Shown: positions 22,951 through 31,331 of the stretch, piece by piece | How positions within the stretch are numbered: position 1 is the stretch's first letter | How the letters are laid out: every line of letters starts with the position of its first letter | NCBI GenBank assembly: GCA_964538085.1 | Contig: CAZIDF010000005.1 | Location: 172,105-236,104 of the forward strand | Reading direction: 5' to 3' | Origin: G020348385 sp964538085 | GTDB lineage: Bacteria > Acidobacteriota > Aminicenantia > Aminicenantales > Aminicenantaceae | Length of the DNA stretch: 64,000 nt | Made by a program: the position numbers and the translations under genes | Notes under the pieces: generated by a model | Told to the model about the DNA's origin: nothing | The model's input: the letters and a program-made list of their open reading frames with translations, nothing else | The model's database searches: none

Positions 22951-24066
22951 ATGAATATTGGAGTCATAAACGAAAGCAATAAAATCGAGAATAGGGCAGG
23001 ATTATCTCCCAGTGGGATTTCCTCACTCGTGGAGAAAGGTCACAATGTTTATGTCCAAGCAGGGGCAGGATTAAAATCCGGGTACTCGAACGAGGAGTAT
23101 TCCTCTTTAGGGGCCAATATTGTGTTCACCAAGGAAGAAGCCTTTGGCCGTTCAGACGTGGTCCTCAACATATCCCCTCTGGATGAGGAAGAATGTAAAC
23201 TCGTCAGGAAAGATCAGACCCTGTTCGGATTTCACCACTTGGCTGTTTCCCGCAAGAAAATCCTGGAAGAACTTCTCAAAAAGAATGTCACCATGTTGGG
23301 ATATGAGATTATCCAAAAACAAGACAACGAACTTCCCTTTATCGAGTGTTTGGGTGAGATTGCAGGGCAGATGTGTTTAGTCATATCGGGACATTACCTT
23401 CAGACAAGCCAGGGAGGTCGAGGTATTGTTATCGGGGGGGTTGTGTCTGTGCCTCCGGCCACGGCTGTTGTGGTGGGAAGCGGTGTTCTTGCCAGAAGCG
23501 CGATCAAAGCCATGCTCGGAGCCGGAGCCCACACTATCGTTTTAGGTACCCACATGGACAGGCTGCGGGATCTTGAAGAAATGACTTCGGGTCAATTGGT
23601 CACCCTGATAGCAAGCCAGTATAACCTGGCGCGAATGGTAAAAATCGCTGATATCTTGATAGGAGCGGTGCTGAGACCAGGAGAGGTAGCCCCAGTCATG
23701 ATAACACGCAAGATGGTCAGCTCGATGAAAAAGGGATCTGTCCTGATCGATCTGTCGATCGACCAAGGTGGATGCTCAGAGACATCCCGTTTGACTACCC
23801 TCGAGCAACCCACCTATATCGATGAAGGGATCATCCATTATTGTGTGCCGAACATCACCTCCACCGTCAGCCGGACATCCACCAAGTTGCTTTCGAACAT
23901 GGTTGTTCCCTACCTCCTCCAAATCGGGGATAAGGGGATAAACAGCACACTCAAGGAAGACGAATCTCTAGCCAGTGGAATCTATGTGTACAAGGGACAG
24001 CTTGTAAGGAAAGGACTGGCAGAAAGATTCGCCATGCCGTTCAAAGAGCTGGCCTCCTTATTATAA
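22951..24066 (+). CDS. Alanine dehydrogenase/PNT family protein, catalytic Lys replaced
   Basis: Protein of 371 residues from ATG 22951 with GGAGG five bases before. The N-terminus follows alanine dehydrogenase (IGVINESNKIENRAGLSPSGISSLV), and the NAD Rossmann loop is VVVGSGVLARSAIKAMLGAGA. TSTKLLSNMVVPYL is the usual C-terminal mark. In alanine dehydrogenases a Lys in a KVKEP motif and a His in the following HLA are catalytic. Here the first reads LNISPL, so the Lys is lost, while FHHLA keeps the His. It may use another substrate or be a redox sensor. It begins the operon of NuoE/F/G-like and Nfn-like subunits, 13 bases from the next gene. Confidence 0.8.
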   Translation: MNIGVINESNKIENRAGLSPSGISSLVEKGHNVYVQAGAGLKSGYSNEEYSSLGANIVFTKEEAFGRSDVVLNISPLDEEECKLVRKDQTLFGFHHLAVSRKKILEELLKKNVTMLGYEIIQKQDNELPFIECLGEIAGQMCLVISGHYLQTSQGGRGIVIGGVVSVPPATAVVVGSGVLARSAIKAMLGAGAHTIVLGTHMDRLRDLEEMTSGQLVTLIASQYNLARMVKIADILIGAVLRPGEVAPVMITRKMVSSMKKGSVLIDLSIDQGGCSETSRLTTLEQPTYIDEGIIHYCVPNITSTVSRTSTKLLSNMVVPYLLQIGDKGINSTLKEDESLASGIYVYKGQLVRKGLAERFAMPFKELASLL

Positions 24067-24079
24067 AACAGGATACAAA

Positions 24080-24520
24080 ATGGAAAACATACTGAAAGAT
24101 TTTGAACAAGACCAAAAAGAACTTATCCATATTCTGCATAGGGTTCAAGAGGAATTAGGATATGTTTCTCCTCAGGCTATAGCTTCCATCGCGAAACATC
24201 TAAAGATCTCTGAAAACGAAATTTTTAGCGTATTGACTTTTTATAAAGCATTCACCCTCGAGCCGCGCGGCAAACATGTCGTCACAGTCTGTATGGGAAC
24301 GGCTTGTCATGTCCGGGGAGCTCCCAGGTTGGTGGATGATGCGAGCCGGGAGTTGGAAGTCGGAGTCGGCCAGACTACTCCAGATAAACATTTTACCCTG
24401 GAGACTGTCAATTGCTTGGGCTGCTGTGCCATCGGTCCTGTGGTTGTGGTAGATGGCAAATATCATTCCTATGTGAAGAGAATGGATGCGATCATAAAAG
24501 AGTATAGTGAAGGCAGGTAA
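24080..24520 (+). CDS. NuoE/HydC-like [2Fe-2S] subunit
   Basis: Protein of 146 residues: a helical N-terminal part and a thioredoxin-like [2Fe-2S] domain with ligands Cys71-x4-Cys76 (CMGTAC) and Cys112-x3-Cys116 (CLGCC). This is the 24-kDa type subunit of NADH dehydrogenases and bifurcating hydrogenases. It passes electrons near the FMN subunit encoded next, five bases downstream. No hydrogenase catalytic subunit is in the operon, so it belongs to another type of complex. Confidence 0.92.
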   Translation: MENILKDFEQDQKELIHILHRVQEELGYVSPQAIASIAKHLKISENEIFSVLTFYKAFTLEPRGKHVVTVCMGTACHVRGAPRLVDDASRELEVGVGQTTPDKHFTLETVNCLGCCAIGPVVVVDGKYHSYVKRMDAIIKEYSEGR

Positions 24521-24525
24521 CCATT

Positions 24526-26442
24526 ATGGAAAGAATCAATCATCCTGAACAACTGGCTTCTTGGAAGAGCGAGATATTAGCGGGCCATCTTCCCTCAAAA
24601 AAGGTCATCGTCATTTCATCCGGAACCTGCGGTCAAGCCAGTGGTTCTCTCCAAATAATCGATGCGGTCAATCAAGAGTTGAAGAAGAAAGGTCTTCAAG
24701 ACAATGTGGAAGTGAAGGTGACAGGTTGTCATGGTTTTTGTCAATTGGAACCGAATTTGATCGTTTATCCCGAAGAGACTTTTTACAAAAACCTGAAGCC
24801 CGAAGATATCCCAGAAATCATAGAAAAGTCCATCATCAAGAATGAGATCGCTTCTTCTTTTGTTTTTGAAGATCTCGAGACAAAACGAAAGGCCGATAAA
24901 CAGAGCGAAATTCCCTTTTATAAAAAACAGAAACGGCTTCTTACTGAGAATAATTTGAAGATCGATCCGAAGGATATTAAAGATTATGTAGCGCTGGATG
25001 GATACCAAGCTTTAGCCCAAGCATTATTCAACATGACATCCGAAGGTGTGATTGCCGAAGTTGAAAAGGCTGGATTGCGGGGAAGAGGGGGGGCAGGATT
25101 TCCTACAGGAAGGAAGTGGGAAATATGCCGAAGAGTCGACTCCGATGTGAAATACATCATCTGCAATGCTGATGAAGGTGATCCTGGTGCCTATATGGAC
25201 CGGAGTTTGCTCGAAGGAAATCCTCATAGTGTCATCGAGGGCATGATCATCGGTGCCTACGCAATCGGCGCTCAAGAGGGATACATTTATGTCCGGATGG
25301 AATATCCTCTCGCCGTTAAACACGTCAGCCTAGCCCTTGAGCAAGCCAGAATGTACGGATTCCTCGGCGAGTCTATACTCGGATCAGAATTTGCCTTCGA
25401 CATCCATTTAATCGAAGGTGCGGGCGCTTTTGTTTCTGGTGAAGAAACATCCTTGATGGCGTCGATCGAAGGAAAAAGAGCATTTCCTCGGCAGAGGCCA
25501 CCCTTCCCGGCACAGGAAGGACTGTGGGGGAAACCAACCAATATCAACAATGTGGAAACATGGGCGAATGTCCCTCTCATTCTGCGGAAAGGTGCTGAAT
25601 GGTACGCAAAGATTGGGACGAGAAGCAGCAAAGGAACAAAAATTTTCTCGCTGGTCGGGAAGATAAATAATACCGGATTGGTCGAAGTCCCGATGGGAAT
25701 CACCCTTAGGGAAATTGTCTATGATATAGGAGGAGGCATTCAAGGAAAGAAAAAATTCAAGGCCATTCAAACAGGCGGGCCTTCGGGGGGGTGCATTCCA
25801 GCTGAAAAATTGGATCTGCCGATAGATTACGATACTTTGGCCAAGGCCGGATCGATCATGGGATCAGGGGGCATGATCATCATGGATGAAGAAACCTGCA
25901 TGGTCGATGTCGCCAGATATTTTCTGAATTTCACTCAGGAAGAATCATGCGGAAAATGTGTTCCCTGTCGTATCGGGACAAAGCAGTTGGTCGAAATTTT
26001 AAATAAAATCGCCGATGGAAAGGGGGAGGACAGCGATCTGATAAAATTGGAAGATCTTTCCAAAACCATAAAGGCAGGATCGCTGTGCGGACTGGGACAA
26101 ACGGCACCAAACCCCGTTTTAACGACACTTCGCTATTTCCTGAAGGAATACGAAGCTCATATAAAAATGAAAACCTGTCCTGCACTGGTTTGTAAAGGCC
26201 TGATTGCCTACACCATCGATCCTGAAAAGTGTGTGGGATGTCTTTTGTGTTTAAAAAACTGCCCTGTCGATGCCATAGCCGGCGAAAGAAAAAAGGTCCA
26301 TGTTATCGATCATGAGCTTTGCATAAAATGCGGTGCCTGTTTGGATGTCTGCCCAGTCAAGATCAGCGCTGTATCCAAAGTTACAGGAAGAAAAAAAGCC
26401 AGTATTTTGAAAAATGCTTCAGAAAAAAGAGTTGAAAAATGA
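24526..26442 (+). CDS. NuoF/HydB-like FMN subunit with thioredoxin-like and 2[4Fe-4S] domains
   Basis: Protein of 638 residues with the three-part layout of bifurcating-enzyme HydB subunits. Residues 1-110 form a thioredoxin-like [2Fe-2S] domain (Cys35, Cys68, Cys72). The NuoF core has the FMN/NADH loop GRGGAGFPTG (186-195), NADEGDPGAYMDR (214-226) and a [4Fe-4S] site at Cys475-x2-Cys478-x2-Cys481 and Cys521. The C-terminal ferredoxin domain has two CxxCxxCxxxC motifs (569-579 and 599-609). It would bind NAD(H). It overlaps the next gene by four bases. Confidence 0.93.
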   Translation: MERINHPEQLASWKSEILAGHLPSKKVIVISSGTCGQASGSLQIIDAVNQELKKKGLQDNVEVKVTGCHGFCQLEPNLIVYPEETFYKNLKPEDIPEIIEKSIIKNEIASSFVFEDLETKRKADKQSEIPFYKKQKRLLTENNLKIDPKDIKDYVALDGYQALAQALFNMTSEGVIAEVEKAGLRGRGGAGFPTGRKWEICRRVDSDVKYIICNADEGDPGAYMDRSLLEGNPHSVIEGMIIGAYAIGAQEGYIYVRMEYPLAVKHVSLALEQARMYGFLGESILGSEFAFDIHLIEGAGAFVSGEETSLMASIEGKRAFPRQRPPFPAQEGLWGKPTNINNVETWANVPLILRKGAEWYAKIGTRSSKGTKIFSLVGKINNTGLVEVPMGITLREIVYDIGGGIQGKKKFKAIQTGGPSGGCIPAEKLDLPIDYDTLAKAGSIMGSGGMIIMDEETCMVDVARYFLNFTQEESCGKCVPCRIGTKQLVEILNKIADGKGEDSDLIKLEDLSKTIKAGSLCGLGQTAPNPVLTTLRYFLKEYEAHIKMKTCPALVCKGLIAYTIDPEKCVGCLLCLKNCPVDAIAGERKKVHVIDHELCIKCGACLDVCPVKISAVSKVTGRKKASILKNASEKRVEK

Positions 26443-28955
26443 AACTAATCATCGATGGAAAAAAGATAGAGGCAGAGGGAAAAAAAACCATCTTGAATGT
26501 TGCTCGGGAGAATGGTATCCCTATCCCAGCTTTGTGCGATCATCCGATTTTGGAACCCTTCGGCGGATGTCGTTTGTGTATTGTCGAGGTCCAAGGTCGA
26601 AGAGGTTTCGCTCCCTCTTGCAGCACATATATTGAAGAGGGGATGGAAGTTAAATCCGATTCTCCTCTGCTTCGCAAAACACGCAAAGAAATCCTCGGTC
26701 TCATACTGACCGAACATCCTGATGCATGCCTTGTGTGCTCGGAAAAACAAAATTGTGACAATTTTAAATCCACTATCAGGAAAGTCGGGGAAGTGACGGG
26801 ATGCGTGCTCTGTCCTAATAACGGTCGTTGTGACCTCCAGGATGTCGTTGAAACCGTTCAGATCGACAAGGTCGATTTTCCTTCTGTTTATCGGGATTTA
26901 GAGATCAAAAAAAACGATCCTTTTTTTGACAGGAACTATAATCTGTGCATTCTCTGTGGACGGTGTGTAAGGGTCTGTCATGAGCTGAGAGGAGCTTCGA
27001 CCGTGCATTTCATAAACAGGGGATCAAAGGCGGTGATCGGGACAGTTTTGGATCGTCCCCTTCATCAGTCGGGATGCCAGTTCTGCGGTGCGTGTGTGGA
27101 TGTTTGCCCCACCGGTGCTCTGACAGAGAGAGCCATCAAATATGAACCTCTACCTGAAGGTTCGAGCAAAACCATTTGCCCTTTTTGCAGCATCGGGTGT
27201 GAGCTGGAAGTGATGTTGTACAAAGAAAGGATATTGAGTGTTAAACCCTCCGATAATAGCGTCGTCAACAAGGGCCAGGCGTGTGTCAGAGGGAGGTTCC
27301 TTATCAAGGATGCGGTGTACAGCCAGCGAAGAGTGCTGCAACCCATGATCCGGCGGAATAAAGAGATGGAGGAAGTGTCTTGGGAAGAAGCGTTGGATTT
27401 CGTGGCGCAAAAAATAAAAACATTCAAAGGGAACGAGATCGGATTAATCCATTCTCCCCAGCTTGGCTGTGAGGATCACTTTGTTGCAGAAAAGTTTGCC
27501 CAGGATGTCATAAAAACCAAGAATGTGGCAACGACCGCAGGCTTTACTCCTTTGGATTCGCTTTCCCAATTAATCCAAAAGAATGGGATCAAGTTGTCAT
27601 TCAATTTCAAAAAAGAAGACATCGCTCAAGCGGAGGTCATCTTTCTGACAGGAACGGAATTAGCTCTCTCTCACCCCTTGCTCTGGCTAGAAGTGCTGAA
27701 AGCCGTGCGCCAGGGGGCGAAGCTCGTTGTTGCAAGCCCTTACGAACAGATTGGAAACAGGTTTGCTTCAATATGGCTTCCGATAAAACAAGGATCTGAA
27801 GACCTGTTGTTCCTCTCTCTCTCCAAAATGATTCTCGGGGAAGGAGGGAGCAGTGTGAAAAGCCTTGAGGGATTCCCCATCTTTCAGAGGACATTGGATA
27901 AACTCGATCTTTCCAAGTCCCAAGAAGAGATCGGTATCGATGAACAAAGTTTGTCCCAAGCGGCTGATCTATTGATGCAAGGCAAATCCTGTTTTATCGC
28001 GGGAATGGAACTGACACAATTCTCTCGGGAAAACAGAAATATGGCGGCGCTATGGAATCTGTCTCTGCTGTGCAATGCCCAGTTGATCCCCTTGGGGTCG
28101 GAAAACAACAACAGGGGCATTTTCGAACTCAAACGAAACGATTCGCACAAAGCGAAGTTTTTGCCACAAATCATGCAAAATTTACGGGAGGGGCAACTTA
28201 AAGCTCTGTATGTGATCGGATCGGTTCCGTTCGATAAAAAAATGAAGACAGAGTTTCTTGTCTTGCAAGACAGTTACATCAGTGAAATCTCGGAAAGTGC
28301 CGATGCCGTTCTTCCCGCGACCACTTTTGTCGAAACGGACGGAACAGTGGTTAACGTAGAGGGAAGAGTCCAAAGATTCCACAGGGTCATACAACCTCTC
28401 GGAGATGCCAAACCGGATTGGTGGATTTTGAGCCAACTGGCGAAAAAATTGAGGAAAAAGGACTTTGATTTCAAGAACTCACTGGATATCCTGAAGGAAT
28501 TGAATAAAACGATTCCCGCCTTTTCCAAAATCAACCCGGCCAGCTTAGAGAAGGGGGAAAACCCATTCGTCGATGCTGGAGCAAAAGGAAAAAAGAAATT
28601 TTTACCTATGAAATCCCGAGATCAGATCCCGAAGACCGATAAAAAGTTCCCCTTTATTCTTTGGGCCGAACACCACTTGGATTATTACAGAAATCTTGTG
28701 TTCAGCCAGGAAATCAAAGGTTTTAAAATGCTGAGGAATTCCCAGTGGGTAAAATTAAACCCCGAGGATGCAAAATCACTGAAATTGAAAGATGGAGAAA
28801 TTGTTATCTTGGAATCTCCAGGACGCAAAACAAGGGGAGTCGCCAAGATCACGGAAGCCGTTCCCAGAGGAACGATAAGAGCCAGCTTTCTCTGGAGCGA
28901 TGGGCCAGAAGATTCCAGGTCCCCCCTGCCCGTGAAAGTAAAAAGAGGAAAATAA
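26439..28955 (+). CDS. NuoG-like iron-sulfur subunit with molybdopterin-oxidoreductase fold, no metal ligand
   Basis: Protein of 838 residues. Clusters in order: [2Fe-2S] with Cys33, Cys44, Cys47, Cys61; a His-Cys [4Fe-4S] site with His93, Cys97, Cys100, Cys106; an extra CxxCx5C (Cys122, Cys125, Cys131); 2[4Fe-4S] with Cys170-180 and Cys213-223; and the Mop N-terminal cluster Cys247, Cys250, Cys254, Cys282. The remaining 550 residues have the molybdopterin oxidoreductase fold and NuoG marks (VLPATTFVETDGTVVNVEGR). The Cys/Sec that binds Mo or W in formate dehydrogenases is absent at the expected place (NVATTAGFTPLDS), so this is an electron conduit and not a formate dehydrogenase. Its stop overlaps the next start. 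Confidence 0.9.
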   Translation: MKLIIDGKKIEAEGKKTILNVARENGIPIPALCDHPILEPFGGCRLCIVEVQGRRGFAPSCSTYIEEGMEVKSDSPLLRKTRKEILGLILTEHPDACLVCSEKQNCDNFKSTIRKVGEVTGCVLCPNNGRCDLQDVVETVQIDKVDFPSVYRDLEIKKNDPFFDRNYNLCILCGRCVRVCHELRGASTVHFINRGSKAVIGTVLDRPLHQSGCQFCGACVDVCPTGALTERAIKYEPLPEGSSKTICPFCSIGCELEVMLYKERILSVKPSDNSVVNKGQACVRGRFLIKDAVYSQRRVLQPMIRRNKEMEEVSWEEALDFVAQKIKTFKGNEIGLIHSPQLGCEDHFVAEKFAQDVIKTKNVATTAGFTPLDSLSQLIQKNGIKLSFNFKKEDIAQAEVIFLTGTELALSHPLLWLEVLKAVRQGAKLVVASPYEQIGNRFASIWLPIKQGSEDLLFLSLSKMILGEGGSSVKSLEGFPIFQRTLDKLDLSKSQEEIGIDEQSLSQAADLLMQGKSCFIAGMELTQFSRENRNMAALWNLSLLCNAQLIPLGSENNNRGIFELKRNDSHKAKFLPQIMQNLREGQLKALYVIGSVPFDKKMKTEFLVLQDSYISEISESADAVLPATTFVETDGTVVNVEGRVQRFHRVIQPLGDAKPDWWILSQLAKKLRKKDFDFKNSLDILKELNKTIPAFSKINPASLEKGENPFVDAGAKGKKKFLPMKSRDQIPKTDKKFPFILWAEHHLDYYRNLVFSQEIKGFKMLRNSQWVKLNPEDAKSLKLKDGEIVILESPGRKTRGVAKITEAVPRGTIRASFLWSDGPEDSRSPLPVKVKRGK

Positions 28956-29788
28956 TGGCAAAGATATTAAAAAGAGAGCGATTGGTCCCGAACATCCATG
29001 TTATCGAAGTTGAAGCTCCCGAGATTGTCCGCAAGTGTAAGCCTGGCCAGTTTGTCATCATCATGCCAGACAAAAAAGGAGAGAGGATCCCGTTGACCAT
29101 AGCGGATTGGGATAAGAAAAAAGGTTCGATCACTTCTGTTTTTTTGGTGGTAGGAACGTCCACACACAAGCTCGCACAGTTGAAGGAAGGGGATGATGTG
29201 CCTGTATTTGTCGGGCCATTGGGAAGACCTTCTGAAATCGATAATTTTGGGACAGTGCTAGTTGCCGGTGGCTGTTTCGGGATAGCGGCTGTTTATCCGA
29301 TTGCCCGAGCCCTGAAAGAAAAAGGGAATAAAGTCATAACCCTCCTCGATGTCAAAGCGAGTTATCTACTTTATTGGGAAGAAAAATTGAGGGAAGTGAG
29401 CGATCAATTCCATGTGTCGAGCCGTGATAGCTTTTATGATTGTAAAGAATATATCCCTAAAACCTTGGATGCAATTTTGAAAAAGGAAAAAAAGATTGCC
29501 CGTATCCATTCGATCGGGTGCACTTATCTGATGTACACGTGTGCAGAGGCGACAAGGTCTCACGAGATCAAAACCTTGGTTAGCCTCAATCCAATCATGG
29601 TGGATGGGACGGGGATGTGTGGGGCTTGTCGTGTAACCGTCGGCGGCAAAACAAAATTTGCCTGTGTGGATGGGCCGGATTTTGATGGTCATTTGGTCGA
29701 TTGGGATGAACTTTTCATGAGAAGGAAATCCTATTTTGACGATGAGATCCAATCCATGTGTTACTGGGAAAAGAAAAATTTCCCTTAA
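28955..29788 (+). CDS. NfnS-like FAD/NAD(P)-binding subunit (ferredoxin-NADP reductase subunit alpha)
   Basis: Protein of 277 residues starting at the ATG in TAATG. It has the FNR-like FAD domain (CKPGQFVIIMPDKKGERIPLTIAD, about 24-47), the nucleotide domain (VLVAGGCFGIAAVYPIA) and the C-terminal [2Fe-2S] site, DGTGMCGACRVTV then FACVDGPDFDGH. These are the features of the small subunit of NADH-dependent ferredoxin:NADP oxidoreductase, related to the electron-transfer subunit of dihydroorotate dehydrogenase. In Nfn it binds NAD(H). Here it sits between a NuoG-like and an NfnL-like gene, so the complex has a second potential NAD site. Confidence 0.93.
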   Translation: MAKILKRERLVPNIHVIEVEAPEIVRKCKPGQFVIIMPDKKGERIPLTIADWDKKKGSITSVFLVVGTSTHKLAQLKEGDDVPVFVGPLGRPSEIDNFGTVLVAGGCFGIAAVYPIARALKEKGNKVITLLDVKASYLLYWEEKLREVSDQFHVSSRDSFYDCKEYIPKTLDAILKKEKKIARIHSIGCTYLMYTCAEATRSHEIKTLVSLNPIMVDGTGMCGACRVTVGGKTKFACVDGPDFDGHLVDWDELFMRRKSYFDDEIQSMCYWEKKNFP

Positions 29789-29813
29789 AGCTTTAAACAG
29801 GAAAGAGTGAGAA

Positions 29814-31313
29814 ATGGCCGAGAATAAAAAAGAAATGCCTCCCGAGATGAGGGAAAAACTGAAAGCCGGCTTTAACCAGGAGTGGCGCAAGGAACTCCGA
29901 AAATCGTTTCCCATGAAGGAACGCATGAAGATAGAGCGCCAGAAGATGCCGGAGAGAGACCCTGACGAAAGGAACAAGGATTTCTTCGAAGTCAACCGTG
30001 GCTTAGATGCCAAGGCTGCCGTCACTGAAGCCAAGAGATGTTGGGATTGTGCCAATCCGCAATGCGTGAAGGGTTGTCCCGTGGGTATCGACATCCCCGC
30101 GTTCGTCAAGATGATCGAGATCGGTGATTTCGATCAAAGCGTTCGCAAACTCAAAGAGACCAATGCCCTCCCTGCTATTTGTGGACGAGTCTGCCCTCAG
30201 GAATCTCAATGCGAAGAGGTGTGCAACCTGAAAAAAGCGACGGGGACGCCGGTTGCTATCGGAAACCTAGAACGGTTTGCGGCCGACTATGAGAGAGAAA
30301 AAGGAGAAATGTTTATCCCTTCTCTTCCGCCATCCACAGGAAAAAAAGTGGCCATTATCGGTTCTGGGCCTGCAGGATTGACGGTTGCAGGCGATTTGGC
30401 CCTCAAAGGACACAAATGCACGATCTTCGAAGCGCTTCATCTTCCCGGTGGAGTGTTGTGGTACGGGATCCCGGAGTTCAGGCTTCCCAAAAGGATATTG
30501 GAAGCTGAGGTCGATTATTTGAAGAAGCTGGGGGTAGAACTGAGGACCAATTTTGTGGTTGGATTGACGGCCACTCTCAATGAATTGAAAAAGGAAGGAT
30601 TTGATGCCTTTTTTGTCGGGACTGGAGCCGGACTGCCGAATTTTATGAGGATACCCGGCGAAAATCTGATCGGTGTGTATTCGGCCAACGAGTACTTGAC
30701 ACGGGTTAATTTGATGAGAGGCTTTGAATTTCCTGAGTACGATACGCCTGTTTATTTGGGAAAGAATGCGGTCGTTCTCGGTGGTGGGAATGTGGCCATG
30801 GATTCGGTCCGAACTTCGAAGCGACTCGGCGCCGAAAAATCGACCATCGTGTACCGGCGCTCGAGAGTGGAAATGCCGGCAAGGATCGAAGAAGTGCATC
30901 ATGCAGAGGAAGAGGGAATCGAATTCCATTTTCTGACTACTCCCACACGTTTTATGGGCGACGACAAGGGTCATGTCAAAGCCATGGAATGCATCCAGAT
31001 GGAGCTTGGGGAGCCTGATTCTTCCGGACGGCGCCGGCCTGTTCCGGTAGAAGGATCTGAATTCATCATGGAGGCAGACCTGGTCGTCGTTGCGATCGGG
31101 AACAGCCCCAATCCCTTGATCCCTCAAACCACGCCCCAGCTCAAGGTGGGAAGATGGGGAAATATCGAAGTCAATTGGGATACGATGGAAACCAGCATGA
31201 AGGGTGTTTATGCGGGTGGAGATATCATTCGTGGAGGAGCGACAGTGATCCTGGCCATGGGAGATGCTAGAATTGCCGCTAACGAAATGGATAAATATCT
31301 CCAAAAGCGCTAA
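29814..31313 (+). CDS. NfnL-like subunit (NADPH-dependent glutamate synthase small-chain family)
   Basis: Protein of 499 residues, GltD-like. The N-terminal domain has Cys-rich motifs for two [4Fe-4S] clusters (CWDCANPQCVKGCP and CGRVCPQESQCEEVC, about 76-135). An FAD Rossmann site, VAIIGSGPAGLTVAGDLA (about 180), and an NADP Rossmann site, AVVLGGGNVAMDSVR (about 317), follow, and YAGGDIIRGGATV ends the FAD site. In Nfn this subunit carries the bifurcating FAD and the NADP(H) site. No glutamate synthase large subunit is present, and adjacency to NfnS supports the Nfn reading. About 45 charged residues precede the first cluster. Confidence 0.93.
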   Translation: MAENKKEMPPEMREKLKAGFNQEWRKELRKSFPMKERMKIERQKMPERDPDERNKDFFEVNRGLDAKAAVTEAKRCWDCANPQCVKGCPVGIDIPAFVKMIEIGDFDQSVRKLKETNALPAICGRVCPQESQCEEVCNLKKATGTPVAIGNLERFAADYEREKGEMFIPSLPPSTGKKVAIIGSGPAGLTVAGDLALKGHKCTIFEALHLPGGVLWYGIPEFRLPKRILEAEVDYLKKLGVELRTNFVVGLTATLNELKKEGFDAFFVGTGAGLPNFMRIPGENLIGVYSANEYLTRVNLMRGFEFPEYDTPVYLGKNAVVLGGGNVAMDSVRTSKRLGAEKSTIVYRRSRVEMPARIEEVHHAEEEGIEFHFLTTPTRFMGDDKGHVKAMECIQMELGEPDSSGRRRPVPVEGSEFIMEADLVVVAIGNSPNPLIPQTTPQLKVGRWGNIEVNWDTMETSMKGVYAGGDIIRGGATVILAMGDARIAANEMDKYLQKR

Positions 31314-31331
31314 GGATGGACGGAGGTTCAG

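Noticed and set aside
30267..31304. A 345-codon open frame on the minus strand
   Set aside because: It lies wholly opposite the NfnL-like gene, has a His/Arg/Asp-rich composition typical of antisense frames, and shows no recognisable motif.
24080..31313. An [FeFe]-hydrogenase operon (HydABC)
   Set aside because: NuoE- and NuoF-like subunits fit, but no H-cluster motif is present in the large Fe-S subunit, which has a molybdopterin-type fold.
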